Below, piece after piece: positions 55,499-63,463 of a DNA stretch of 64,000 bases. Source of the stretch: Streptomyces sp. MJM8645 (GTDB lineage Bacteria; Actinomycetota; Actinomycetes; Streptomycetales; Streptomycetaceae); contig NZ_LJJF01000001.1 in NCBI RefSeq assembly GCF_001625365.1, positions 5,152,501-5,216,500 on the forward strand, written 5' to 3'. The notes under the pieces are model-generated. The model had not been told where the DNA came from, ran no database searches, and worked only from the letters and a program-made list of their open reading frames with translations. Within the stretch, counting starts at the first letter, position 1; every line of letters begins with the position of its first letter. A program made the translations under genes and the position numbers.

Positions 55499-56145
55499 GG
55501 ATTCTGGGAGCGGTGCGATTCGACACGGTCATGCGCCGTTTCGCCCGTGAACACCCCTTCGACGGGGCTGACGAGGCCAACTCCAACGATGAGGCCGAGG
55601 GGCACATCCGCAATGCCCAGCTCGGGTCGGGCGGCCGTTGGCATCGCGTGCTGCTGGAGGGGCCCGAGGTACGCGGGGTGGTGCTCCCCTGGCACCTGGG
55701 CGAGGACGGTGCGGCCGAGCTCATCCCCAGGACCGGGCTGAGCGTGGCCGCGACGTCCGACCGGCTCGCCGCGCTGGGCGCCTCGTACGCCCGGTCCAAC
55801 CCGCTGTGCGCGTACAAGCTCGCCCGGCAGAGCGCGGCCGACTGCCTTCCTCTCTACCTGAGCACCCGTCCGGCGCCCGGTCCCGACTACGAGTGCCTGA
55901 CCGTCCGCGAAGGGCTGATCCATCTGGACGGGCTGCACCGGATGCTCGCCTGGGACCAGGCCGGGCGGCTGGCGCCCGGCAACTGGTTCGAGGCGTACGT
56001 GGCCGGGCTACCCGCGCCCGACGTACGGCATGGCGCTGGGCATGACCAGGACGGACTGGATGTTCACCCCGGGGGGCAGGTCGGCCATGGCCCGCACCGT
56101 GTCGACGACGTGCCGCACGTCCATGGTGGGTTCGACCCGCCGTGA
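55495..56145 (+). CDS. unknown protein coupled to the dioxygenase gene
   Basis: The 216-residue product is not recognised. The N-terminal 170 residues show normal coding bias. VREGLIHLDGLHRMLAWDQAGRL near residue 145 resembles the DGxHR motif of ParB/sulfiredoxin-like folds (faint). The last 45 residues (56008-56145) overlap the 3' end of the convergent SDR gene by 138 bases. This part is His/Gly/Asp-rich and lacks the third-position bias of the rest, so the natural stop may have been lost. ATG at 55495 overlaps the dioxygenase stop. Confidence 0.7.
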   Translation: MRILGAVRFDTVMRRFAREHPFDGADEANSNDEAEGHIRNAQLGSGGRWHRVLLEGPEVRGVVLPWHLGEDGAAELIPRTGLSVAATSDRLAALGASYARSNPLCAYKLARQSAADCLPLYLSTRPAPGPDYECLTVREGLIHLDGLHRMLAWDQAGRLAPGNWFEAYVAGLPAPDVRHGAGHDQDGLDVHPGGQVGHGPHRVDDVPHVHGGFDPP

Positions 56146-56757
56146 CCCGTCGGCCTGGAGGACCGCCGGCTGGGGGCCGTCCGGCGGGGTGACGTTCCCG
56201 ATGTCGATCTGGCCGCAGGAGATGTCGTGGCGGCGGCCGTCCAGGGACAGCGAGCGCGTCATCCCGGCCACGGCGTGCTTGGCCGCGGTGAAGGCGATGG
56301 AGTCCGGCCGGGGTGCCTGTGCGGAAGGCGCCCCGTTGTTGATGATCCTTCCCCCGCACGGATCCTGACGCTTCATCACCCGGAAGGCGGCGCGCGAGCA
56401 GAGGAAGGTCCCCGTGGCGATGGAGTCCATCACCCGGTGCCAGTCCTCGACGGCCACGTCCTCGGTCGGGGTGTACGGCATCACGTCGGCCGCGTTGTTG
56501 AACAGCAGGTCCAGCCGGCCGAACCGCTCCACGACGGAGTCGAACAGGCCGTCCACGGCCGCCGGATCGGTGATGTCGACGGAAAGCGGGACCGCGCGGT
56601 CACGACCGGCGGAGTCGGCGAGCGCCACCGTCCCGTCCAACGGGCCCTTGCGGCGACCCACCAGCACCACCGTCCAGCCGTCCGCCAGCAGGCCCAGGGC
56701 GCACGCCCGCCCGATCCCGCTGCCCGCTCCGGTGACGACAGCCGTCCTCACAGCCAT
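56008..56757 (-). CDS. SDR-family protein with altered active site
   Basis: The 249-residue protein has the NAD(P)-binding motif TGAGSGIG (residues about 9-16), SVDITDPAAV, and LLFNNAADV in place of NNAG. The catalytic Tyr of YxxxK is Phe (SIAFTAAKHAV), and where Ser is normal the sequence reads INNGAPS. It is thus probably inactive as a normal dehydrogenase, or uses a different mechanism. The C-terminus is short and lacks the usual VTGQ/DGG end. ATG at 56757 has GGGAC upstream; a GTG two codons earlier is possible. It converges with and overlaps the unknown gene at 55495, and is divergent from the aminotransferase gene. Confidence 0.88.
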   Translation of the reverse strand: MAVRTAVVTGAGSGIGRACALGLLADGWTVVLVGRRKGPLDGTVALADSAGRDRAVPLSVDITDPAAVDGLFDSVVERFGRLDLLFNNAADVMPYTPTEDVAVEDWHRVMDSIATGTFLCSRAAFRVMKRQDPCGGRIINNGAPSAQAPRPDSIAFTAAKHAVAGMTRSLSLDGRRHDISCGQIDIGNVTPPDGPQPAVLQADGSRRVEPTMDVRHVVDTVRAMADLPPGVNIQSVLVMPSAMPYVGRG

Positions 56758-56855
56758 GCCCACGTCCCATCTTCTCCACGAATCCCGTCAATTCCACGCC
56801 TACGAAGGGCAGTCCGAGCGTGCCCGACCAACCCTCGACCAAACAGGAGCCGTAC

Positions 56856-58190
56856 ATGAATGGCCGTATCCAGCCGCCGGGCGCAACCGACAGCAGCCGC
56901 CGGTGGTTCGAGCGGGCCCAGACGTCGCTGGCCGGCGGCATCAGCTCCTCCGCCCGGATGACCTCGACCGGTCCGAACCCCTACCCGCTCTACATGGCCG
57001 ACGGCTCGGGTGCGCGCATCCGGGACGTCGACGGCAACGAGTACCTCGACTACCTGGTCTCCTACGGCAGCGCGGTCCTGGGCCACGCCAACCCGCAGCT
57101 CACCGAGGCGCTCACCGCCGTCCTGCACACCGGCACGATGTTCGGCACCTGCAACACCGTCGAAGTCGAACTCGCCGAGCTGATCCAGGCGATGGTGCCC
57201 TGCGCGGAGCTCGTCCGCTTCGCCAACTCGGGCAGCGAGGCGGTGCAGGGCGCCGTGCGGGCCGCCCGCGGTTACACCGGGCGCTCGAAGGTCCTCAAGT
57301 TCGAGGGCCATTACCACGGCTGGTCGGACACCCTGGCCGTCTCCAACCGCCCCGACGCCGCCGAGGCCGGCCCCTACGCCGCGCCGCACGCGGTACCCCA
57401 TTCCCCCGGCATCCCGGCCGGGGTCGTCGGCGACGTCGTCGTCTGCCCGTGGAACGACCCCGCGGCGCTCCGAGCCGTCCTGGACGCCCACCGCGGCGAG
57501 TTCGCGGCGGTGATCTGCGAGCCGATCGTGGCCAACAACGCCTGCACCATGCCCGCGCCGGGCTACTTGAGCCTGCTGCGGGAGGAGTGCACGGCCCGCG
57601 GGATCATCCTCGTCTTCGACGAGGTCTGCACCGGATTCCGCACCGGCCCCGGAGGCGCCCAGGCGCTGTTCGGGGTCGTGCCCGACCTCGCCGTCTTCGC
57701 CAAGGCACTGGGCGGAGGCCTGCCCATCGCGGCCTTCGCGGGACGGCGCGACGTGATGGAACCCCTGGCCGCGGGGCGGGTCAAGCACGGCGGAACCTAC
57801 AACGCCTCGCCGCTGTGCGCGACCGCCGCACTGGTGACGCTGCGCCACCTGAACCAGCCGGCCGTCACGAAGCACATCGAGGAGAGCGGCCTGCGGATCA
57901 TGGAGGCCGTCCAACGGGCCGCCCACGACCGGCGCATCCCCTGTGTGGTGCAGGGCGTCGGAGCCATGTTCCAGACGGTGTTCACCGCGGACGGGATGCC
58001 GAGCCGCCAGTACCGCGACCTGCTCCGCGCCGACCAGGCCCGCCACGGCGCGTTCCGGCATGCGCTGCTCGGGCGAGGGGTCCACGTCAACGCCTTCGGC
58101 ATGGCCTGCTGGTTCGTCTCCGCTGCGGTGACGGATGACGATCTGGACGCCACGTGCGAGGCCGTGGAGGGCGCCTTCAGCACGCTGTGA
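56856..58190 (+). CDS. class III aminotransferase (glutamate-1-semialdehyde aminomutase-like)
   Basis: The 444-residue PLP enzyme shows the class III pattern: PLYMADGSGARIRDVDGNEYLDYL, FANSGSEAVQGAVRAAR (cofactor-phosphate binding), FEGHYHGWSD, VIFDEV-type LVFDEVCTGFR (Asp to the PLP ring nitrogen) and AVFAKALGGGLPIAAFAG, whose Lys binds PLP. It resembles glutamate-1-semialdehyde 2,1-aminomutase (HemL) but lies beside oxidoreductases, so a role in small-molecule synthesis is more likely than haem synthesis. ATG at 56856 follows AGGAGCCGTAC; a GTG at 56820 is further upstream. The 98-base divergent gap to the SDR gene carries promoters for both. Confidence 0.92.
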   Translation: MNGRIQPPGATDSSRRWFERAQTSLAGGISSSARMTSTGPNPYPLYMADGSGARIRDVDGNEYLDYLVSYGSAVLGHANPQLTEALTAVLHTGTMFGTCNTVEVELAELIQAMVPCAELVRFANSGSEAVQGAVRAARGYTGRSKVLKFEGHYHGWSDTLAVSNRPDAAEAGPYAAPHAVPHSPGIPAGVVGDVVVCPWNDPAALRAVLDAHRGEFAAVICEPIVANNACTMPAPGYLSLLREECTARGIILVFDEVCTGFRTGPGGAQALFGVVPDLAVFAKALGGGLPIAAFAGRRDVMEPLAAGRVKHGGTYNASPLCATAALVTLRHLNQPAVTKHIEESGLRIMEAVQRAAHDRRIPCVVQGVGAMFQTVFTADGMPSRQYRDLLRADQARHGAFRHALLGRGVHVNAFGMACWFVSAAVTDDDLDATCEAVEGAFSTL

Positions 58191-58192
58191 GC

Positions 58193-58410
58193 CGTCGGCA
58201 GGCGGTGATGCCTACGGGTCGGCGAAGACGGCGGTGGACGCGGCCAAGGCGACCGCCCAGGCCCAGACTCCTGCCGAGTACGCGCAGAAGGCCCGGGCCA
58301 CCGCGCAGGCCGCCGCCGAACACGCCGCCCAGGCCCAGCAGGCCGCGCAGGCCGCTGCCGAGCACGCGGACAAGGCCGAGGCTGCCGCTCGCAGCCTCCC
58401 GACCGCCTGA
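58193..58410 (+). pseudogene. Ala-rich fragment, possible gene remnant
   Basis: The frame encoding AYGSAKTAVDAAKATAQ and later AEHAAQAQQAAQAAAEHADKA has strong third-position GC bias and a 7-residue coiled-coil periodicity, ending with TGA at 58408. No start codon lies between the aminotransferase stop and this segment, so it can only be expressed from an ATG at 58135 that overlaps the aminotransferase end. It looks like the C-terminal part of a gene cut by rearrangement. It could also be a small real gene. Confidence 0.4.
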
Positions 58411-58574
58411 TCCGGTCGCTCCATCTGCGCCCGTCCCACGTACGGCCTCCGCCCGTGGGGCGGGCGCGGTCCGCGAGGAGCGCGTACGCCGCAGGCCCCG
58501 GTGCGCGCCGTCCTCGTGATGGGCCATGCCGGTGTCCACCGCGGGTGCCGGACCAGGCCGCTGGTAGTGGGGTG

Positions 58575-59291
58575 TCACGCAGGAGGCGACAGGACATCGA
58601 GCCCGATTGCCTCGGCGGCAATGGTCATGGCGGCGTCGAAGTACGCGGGGTAGTCCGTGATCACCTCGTTCAGGTGACCGAACAGCTCGAAGCTGATCGT
58701 GCCGATCAGGGAGATCCACAGGGTGAGCGACCGTTCCACCAGGTCCGCGTACGGTTCGGCCGGTGCCCCTCCCGCGCTGTCGAGCACCTGCTGGGCGACG
58801 AGCCTCGGCCCGGGGAGCGGCTGCGTGGGGGGTCGCAGGAGGCCCGAGGCGTGTGCCTCGACGACGAGACCGGCCATCAGGCGGGTGACCCGGGTGGCGG
58901 GGTCGACCGTGTCGGTGGGGGCCTGGTAGCCGGGGACGGGCGAGCCGTAGACCAGGGCGAACTCGTGCGGGTGGGCCAGGGCCCACTGGCGGACCGCCCG
59001 GCATGCGGCAAGCCACCGGGCGCCCGGATCGGCGGGAGCGGCGGACGCCGCCCCTGACTCCGCGGCCGCTCCGACCGCGTTGAACGCGTCGATGATCAGC
59101 GCGGTGAGCAGTGCGTCCCGGCTGGGGAAGTAGCGGTACAGCGCCGAGGAGGCCAGGCCCAGGTCACGCGCCACCGCGCGGAGCGACAGCGCGGCCGCCC
59201 CGGTCTCGGCGAGCTGGCGAGTGGCGGCTTCCTTGATCGCGCGAGTGAGCTCGGCGCGGGCCAGCTGCCGCGCGGTCTGCGATGCCGTCAT
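58575..59291 (-). CDS. TetR-family transcriptional regulator
   Basis: The 238-residue protein has a TetR HTH (residues about 14-58): LTRAIKEAATRQLAETGAAALS, then LRAVARDLGLASSALYRYFPSRDALLTAL. The C-terminal region (WLAACRAVRQWALAHPHEFALVYGSPVPGYQAP) is like TetR_C_13/WHG-type ligand domains. ATG at 59291 has GAGAGG nine bases upstream, and ATG at 59300 has none; the first is used. It is divergent from the epimerase-like gene. The 128-base gap has three copies of an AGAGCA/TGCTCT-type site. It probably represses itself and its neighbour. Confidence 0.92.
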   Translation of the reverse strand: MTASQTARQLARAELTRAIKEAATRQLAETGAAALSLRAVARDLGLASSALYRYFPSRDALLTALIIDAFNAVGAAAESGAASAAPADPGARWLAACRAVRQWALAHPHEFALVYGSPVPGYQAPTDTVDPATRVTRLMAGLVVEAHASGLLRPPTQPLPGPRLVAQQVLDSAGGAPAEPYADLVERSLTLWISLIGTISFELFGHLNEVITDYPAYFDAAMTIAAEAIGLDVLSPPA

Positions 59292-59311
59292 GCCGTTCAT
59301 CCTCTCATTCG

Positions 59312-59398
59312 AGAGCAGTGCACACAAGAGAGAGCACTGCTCTTGACTTCTCCCCGCCGCTGCGCGAACACTCCTCAATGAAGAGAGCACTGCTCTCT
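59312..59398. promoter_or_regulatory. three TetR operator-like sites
   Basis: AGAGAGCACTGCTCTCT (59382-59398) is a perfect 17-bp palindrome. AGAGCACTGCTCT (59331-59343) is the same core. A partial copy, AGAGCAGTGCACA (59312-59324), lies upstream. The three sit between the divergent tetR and epimerase-like genes, the last one 22 bases before the latter's ATG. Confidence 0.8.
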
Positions 59399-59419
59399 CA
59401 ATTCTCCAGGAGGACCTGC

Positions 59420-60340
59420 ATGGCACGGCACATCGTCATCGGCAAGGGCCCCGTCGGCGCCACCACGGCGCGACTGCTCGACGAACAGGGGTACGAGGTC
59501 GTCGTCCTGAGTCGCTCCGGCGGCGACGGGAGTACGGCGCTCGACGTCACTGACACGGCGTCACTCCGGCAAGCCACCAAGGGCGCCGAGGTGATCTACA
59601 ACTGCGCGAGCCCGCTGTACCACCGGTGGCCCACCGACTGGCCGCCGATCTCGAACGCCCTCCTCGACGCGGCGGAGGCCGCCGGCTCGGTGCTGGTGAC
59701 GATGGGCAACCTGTACGGCTACGGCCCCGTCGACGCCCCCATCACGGAGGACCTGCCGCTCGCAGGCACCGGCACCAAGGCCCGGGTCCGCATCGGCATG
59801 TGGCGCGACGCGTTGGCCCGGCACCAGGCCGGCCGGATCCGCGTCGCGGAGGCGCGCGCCTCGGACTTCTTCGGGCCCGGCGTCACCGAGGCCGGCCACC
59901 TCGCCCAGCGGATGATGCCCGCGCTCCTGGCCGGCCGTGCAGTCAGGCTGATCGGCAACCCGGACGCACCGCACAGCTTCACCTATATCCCCGACATCGC
60001 CCGTGCGCTCGTACGGCTTGGTACCGACGAGCGGGCGTGGGGGCGCGCCTGGCACGTTCCCACCGCCCCGCCGCTGTCGACCCGGGAGGCGGTCCGGCAC
60101 CTGTGCCGGCTGGCGGGTCTGCCGCCGGCCAGGGTCGGCCGGATTCCTTGGTGGCCACTCCACCTGGTCGGCCTGGTCAACCCCATGCTCGGGGAACTGC
60201 GGGAGGTGCAGTACCAGTTCGACCGGCCGTTCGTGCTCGACTCCCAGGCGTACACCGCGACCTTCGGCGAGGTGTCGACCCCGATCGACGAGGCGCTGGG
60301 GGCAACCGTCGAGTGGTGGCGGGCGCGGCTCGGCCGGTAG
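59420..60340 (+). CDS. NAD-dependent epimerase/dehydratase-like protein
   Basis: The 306-residue protein has a Rossmann-type domain: MARHIVIGKGPVGATTARLLDEQGYEVVVLSRS (glycine-rich motif GKGPVGA), LVTMGNLYGYGPVD with the Tyr of the extended SDR group, SDFFGPGVTE and HSFTYIPDIARALVRLGTDE. The usual YxxxK is not clearly present after the NLYG segment, so enzymatic activity is uncertain; many relatives are only annotated as NAD-dependent epimerases. ATG at 59420 follows AGGAGGACCTGC. It is divergent from its likely regulator; three palindromic sites precede it. An unrelated membrane protein gene follows. Confidence 0.88.
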   Translation: MARHIVIGKGPVGATTARLLDEQGYEVVVLSRSGGDGSTALDVTDTASLRQATKGAEVIYNCASPLYHRWPTDWPPISNALLDAAEAAGSVLVTMGNLYGYGPVDAPITEDLPLAGTGTKARVRIGMWRDALARHQAGRIRVAEARASDFFGPGVTEAGHLAQRMMPALLAGRAVRLIGNPDAPHSFTYIPDIARALVRLGTDERAWGRAWHVPTAPPLSTREAVRHLCRLAGLPPARVGRIPWWPLHLVGLVNPMLGELREVQYQFDRPFVLDSQAYTATFGEVSTPIDEALGATVEWWRARLGR

Positions 60341-60481
60341 CGCCACGTGCGCGGCATCGGCTGTCGGGCTGTGCAGACCCTGCGGCGAAGTCAGGAGCGG
60401 GCCGAAGCCGCGTTCAGTGAATCAACTCCGAGCACAGCGTGGCGTAGAGCAACGCCGTGCAGTCCACTCTCCGAGGAAATG

Positions 60482-61480
60482 ATGACGATCCGCCTCTGGC
60501 ACCGCCCGCTGGTACTGCTCGCCGCTGCCATGGCGGCCCTCGCCCTGGCATCCGCCGTCGGCCTCGCGGTCGACGACCGGATCCTGGTCGGGGAGCCGAT
60601 CTGGCTGAAGCCCTTCAAGTTCTCCCTCTCCATCGCGATCTATTCGGTGACCCTCGCGTGGATGCTGTCCCTGGGCCGCACGGCCCCCCGCTGGGTCTGG
60701 TGGCTCGGGACGACGATTGCCGCCGCCAACGTGATCGAGATGGTCGTCGTCGTTGGCCAGGTGCTCCGCGGCAGGCAGAGCCACTTCAACGTCGCCACAC
60801 CGCTGGACGCCGGCCTCTGGTTCGCGATGGCCGCCTCGATCGTCACCTTGTGGCTGGCCAACCTCGGCATCGCGGCCAGGTTGTTCCGCGAGCGGACCGG
60901 GGACCGCGCGGCCACCTGGTCCGTCCGGCTCGGCCTGCTCCTCGCACTGGTGGGCATGGCATTCGGCTTCCTCATGACCAGCCCGACCCCTGCCCAACTC
61001 GGTGCCATGCGCAGCGGGGCCGCCGTGGGCATCGTGGGGGCACACAGCGTCGGCGTCGCCGACGACTCGCCCGGCATCGCCATCACCGGCTGGAGCAGCA
61101 CCGGCGGCGACCTGCGCATCCCCCACTTCGTCGGAATGCACGCGCTGCAGGCCATCCCGCTCTTCGCCTGGCTGCTGATCACACTGTCCCGCAGGTTCCC
61201 GCGGTTGGCCGACGAGCGGACGCGCCTGCGCTTGGTCCTGGTGGCGACCGGGACCTACGCGGGCGTGCTGGCGATCCTGACCTGGCAAGCGCTGCGCGGC
61301 CAGTCGCTCGTCCACCCCGACGGTGCGACCCTGACGGCCTTGGCCCTGCTGGCCGTTGGCATGGTGGCGTCCGTTGTGGCGGTCGCCCGGCACCACCATG
61401 TGCCACCGGCGCCGCACAGCAGCGCCGGCATGACCGGCCGCCCGGTCAAGCCGCGCTGCACCCGCGTCGCCGCGGACTAA
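60482..61480 (+). CDS. multi-pass membrane protein of unknown function
   Basis: The 332-residue protein has about eight hydrophobic helices (LVLLAAAMAALALASAVGLAV, then helices near residues 45-65, 75-95, 110-130, 145-165, 225-245, 260-285 and 290-310). It includes EPIWLKPFKFSLSIAIYSVT and HFVGMHALQAIPLFAWLL, conserved-looking polar residues within membrane segments. A family was not recognised. The start is ATG at 60482; ATG at 60479 is equally possible. GAGGAA is just upstream with short spacing. Codon bias is normal. It is followed by transposase remnants on the other strand. Confidence 0.8.
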   Translation: MTIRLWHRPLVLLAAAMAALALASAVGLAVDDRILVGEPIWLKPFKFSLSIAIYSVTLAWMLSLGRTAPRWVWWLGTTIAAANVIEMVVVVGQVLRGRQSHFNVATPLDAGLWFAMAASIVTLWLANLGIAARLFRERTGDRAATWSVRLGLLLALVGMAFGFLMTSPTPAQLGAMRSGAAVGIVGAHSVGVADDSPGIAITGWSSTGGDLRIPHFVGMHALQAIPLFAWLLITLSRRFPRLADERTRLRLVLVATGTYAGVLAILTWQALRGQSLVHPDGATLTALALLAVGMVASVVAVARHHHVPPAPHSSAGMTGRPVKPRCTRVAAD

Positions 61481-61499
61481 CCGAACGCCGAGCCCACCG

Positions 61500-61705
61500 T
61501 CACCTGCGCCCGGGGACCTTCTTCGCGCCGTCGTATCCGCGTGAGGACGCCGGCACCGTGGCCGCCGCGCGCAGGCACTGCGCGTCGATCACCGCGGCGG
61601 TCGGCTCCGGGTCGCGGCCGGCGTCCTCGCGGACCATGCCCCCATCCGGTCGTGGAACTCGGCCCGCAGTCCCCGCGCGCGCCACCGCCGCGCGAAGGCG
61701 ACGGG
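61500..61705 (-). pseudogene. IS5-family transposase fragment
   Basis: The minus strand encodes a piece of an IS5-type DDE transposase: RGLRAEFHDRMGA, then after a one-frame shift EPTAAVIDAQ (the catalytic Asp region), AATVPASSRGYDGAKKVPGR. The rest of the gene, including the second Asp and the Glu, is missing, and the frame shift and early stop at 61500 make it inactive. It is fused on its left end to the IS982-like fragment. Boundaries are approximate. Confidence 0.75.
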
Positions 61706-62122
61706 CAGCCCGTGCAGGGTGCACACCAGGTGCAGGCGCAGGCCTCAGAAGAACCGGGAGTGGCTGGCGCAGTAGCCGTACTCGGCCCATCCGGCCAGGT
61801 CGGAGCGCTTGGCCGTCTCGCGGGAGCGCCCGCACTCCACCAGTGTGGAGTCGACGACCCACACGGTGTCGGTCCACAGCGAGGTGTCGGTCGCCAGCAG
61901 CCGGTTGACCTGTGCGATCAGGTCGGCGGCCTTGCGCAACCGCCGGTTGTAGCCCGACTGCCCGAGCAGGTACGGGAAGGGATGACGCAGGTGGGCATCG
62001 GCGTGGCGGATCCACCGGCGCTCGGAGGTGAAGCCGAGAAGGGCCTGCATCACGGGGAGGGTGACCAGCTCGGCATCACTGAGTCGGGGCGCGATGCCGA
62101 TCTCTGGACTCCCTCGCTTCAT
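61706..62122 (-). pseudogene. IS982-family transposase fragment
   Basis: The minus strand encodes the N-terminal part of an IS982-type transposase: IGIAPRLSDAELVTLPVMQALLGFTSERRW, HLRHPFPYLLGQSGYNRRLRKAADLI and WVVDSTLVECGRSRETAKRSDLAGWAEYGYCASHSRFF. The frame then has TGA (61745-61747) where TGG (Trp) is expected; the next bases still encode GLRLHLVCTLHGLPVAFA, after which IS5-type sequence begins. The N-terminus lacks about 25-30 residues. It is therefore truncated and interrupted. Confidence 0.8.
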
Positions 62123-62364
62123 GTCATGCGCGCCAGCGAGCCCTTGGCATCATTCATCTAGGCAGAATCAGGCCACTGCGGCCCTGGTGGCAGGCCCTGA
62201 CCCTGGTGAACGAGATACGCACCCGGGCGGCCGGCCATTTCAGGCTGGAAGATGCTCATTGGGCGGTCGGCGGGTGGACATTGGCGGGGATGTCTGCCGG
62301 GGCGCAAGCGAGTTGGGCTGCGGCGGTCTCCAGGCTGCGCGGCGTGAAGCCATAGCCCGCTTCG
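62123..62364. other. region between transposase remnant and an unknown gene
   Basis: No gene is supported in these 242 bases. No terminal inverted repeat of the transposase remnant was found. Confidence 0.35.
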
Positions 62365-62919
62365 TCATGAACGTGCGGCTTGGGCGCGGTTTCGGCAGTG
62401 GGCGAGCGCGTGCTTGAGGCGGGGGTCGGGGGTGGTGGTGGTGAGGAGTTCGCCGGCGGTGGTGAGGGTGGTCCAGTAGTGGGTGGGGTTGCCGGTGGTG
62501 GGGTGGGGTGGGGTGGTGGTGAGGGAGAGGTAGGCGGTGGTGAGGTTGCCGGTGGTGAACCAGCGGGTGAGGCCGTGTTGGTGGCCGGCGCGGATGCTGC
62601 CGTGGGCGTCGATGGCGGTGAGGAAGAGTTCGATGATGGCGAGGTCGCGGCTGTCGGGGGTCTTGGGGATGTCGAAGACGCCGAGGGCTTCGAGGAGTTC
62701 GCCGGTGTCGTTCTCGGTGCCGGGGCGGGGGGTGGCGAGCAGGGCGTCGTAGCAGTCGTTGAGGCGGCGCTGCGTCTCGGCGGCGGGGATGCCGAGGGCG
62801 ATGCAGACGGCGCGGGCGGAGCGCAGCGGTTCGCGGGTGTGGCGGGCGAGGGTGGCGTAGGTGTCGGCGGGGGTGGAGCCGGTGTCGAACAGGTGGCGGG
62901 CGGTGAGGGGCAGTCGCAT
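62365..62919 (-). CDS. hypothetical protein next to the ATP-binding regulator
   Basis: The 184-residue protein was not recognised. MRLPLTARHLFDTGSTPADTYATLARH, RRLNDCYDALLATPRPG and SRDLAIIELFLTAIDAHGSIRAG suggest a helical fold. The C-terminal half is strikingly Thr-rich (TTGNLTTAYLSLTTTPPHPTTG, in parts), probably a disordered tail. No membrane helix is seen. It starts at 62919, 14 bases downstream of the ATPase gene, so the two are likely one operon. Genes at WhiJ-type loci are often of this unassigned kind. Confidence 0.75.
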   Translation of the reverse strand: MRLPLTARHLFDTGSTPADTYATLARHTREPLRSARAVCIALGIPAAETQRRLNDCYDALLATPRPGTENDTGELLEALGVFDIPKTPDSRDLAIIELFLTAIDAHGSIRAGHQHGLTRWFTTGNLTTAYLSLTTTPPHPTTGNPTHYWTTLTTAGELLTTTTPDPRLKHALAHCRNRAQAARS

Positions 62920-62933
62920 GGTGGGCACCTTGT

Positions 62934-63386
62934 TCAGACGGTGAGGAGGGTGGAAACGGGGGTGGGTGCGGGGGCGATCAGGGCCCAGACGAACTTGCCG
63001 ACGCCGCCGGCGCGGGGGCAGCAGCCCCATTTCTCGGCCAGCTCGTTGACGAGGAGGACGCCGCGTCCGTGTTCGTCGTCGGGTGTGGGGGTGTGGAGGG
63101 AGGGGTGGCCGGTGCCGGCGTCGTGGACTTCGAGGCGTAGGCGGTCGTTGGTGAGGGCGAAGTGGACTTCGATGAGGCGGTCGGTGGGGGCGTCGGCGGT
63201 GTGTTGGACGGCGTTGGCGAAGAGTTCGCCGAGGAGGAGTTCGGCGGTGTCGCGGTAGCGGTCGCCGGTGGGGAGTGCGGCGAGGTAGGCGCGGAGCAAC
63301 TGCCGGGCGATGGGGGTGGATTCGGTGCGGGAGTCCAGGCGGGCCGCGAACGGGCGGGGGCGGTGGGCGGTACGGATTTTGAGCAT
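62934..63386 (-). CDS. anti-sigma-factor-like ATP-binding protein (HATPase_c_2)
   Basis: The 150-residue protein has the GHKL ATPase fold of RsbW/SpoIIAB-like proteins: ELLLGELFANAVQHTAD (N box, Asn for Mg), LEVHDAGTG (G1 box) and DDEHGRGVLLVNELAEKWG (G2 box, then the last strand). Such small kinases/ATPases at WhiJ/AbaA-type loci are common in Streptomyces and affect development; their targets are mostly unknown. ATG at 63386 follows GAGGTG. It is divergent from the XRE-type gene at 63549. Confidence 0.9.
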   Translation of the reverse strand: MLKIRTAHRPRPFAARLDSRTESTPIARQLLRAYLAALPTGDRYRDTAELLLGELFANAVQHTADAPTDRLIEVHFALTNDRLRLEVHDAGTGHPSLHTPTPDDEHGRGVLLVNELAEKWGCCPRAGGVGKFVWALIAPAPTPVSTLLTV

Positions 63387-63430
63387 GGCGGGGCACCTCA
63401 AGGGGGCGGATGGGGGAGCGCGAGGGTAGT

Positions 63431-63463
63431 GCGCAATCACGCTGTGCATGCGAATGATTGCGC
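63431..63463. promoter_or_regulatory. inverted repeat in the WhiJ-type divergent promoter
   Basis: GCGCAATCA and TGATTGCGC form a perfect 9-bp inverted repeat with 15 bases between. It lies midway between the divergent ATPase and HTH genes. A further TCAATCATCG half-site follows at 63471-63480. It is a likely binding site for the HTH protein. Confidence 0.65.

Noticed and set aside
46603..57812. Other long antisense frames opposite operon and aminotransferase genes
   Set aside because: They mirror real genes on the other strand, have Arg/Gly/Pro-rich products and no domains.
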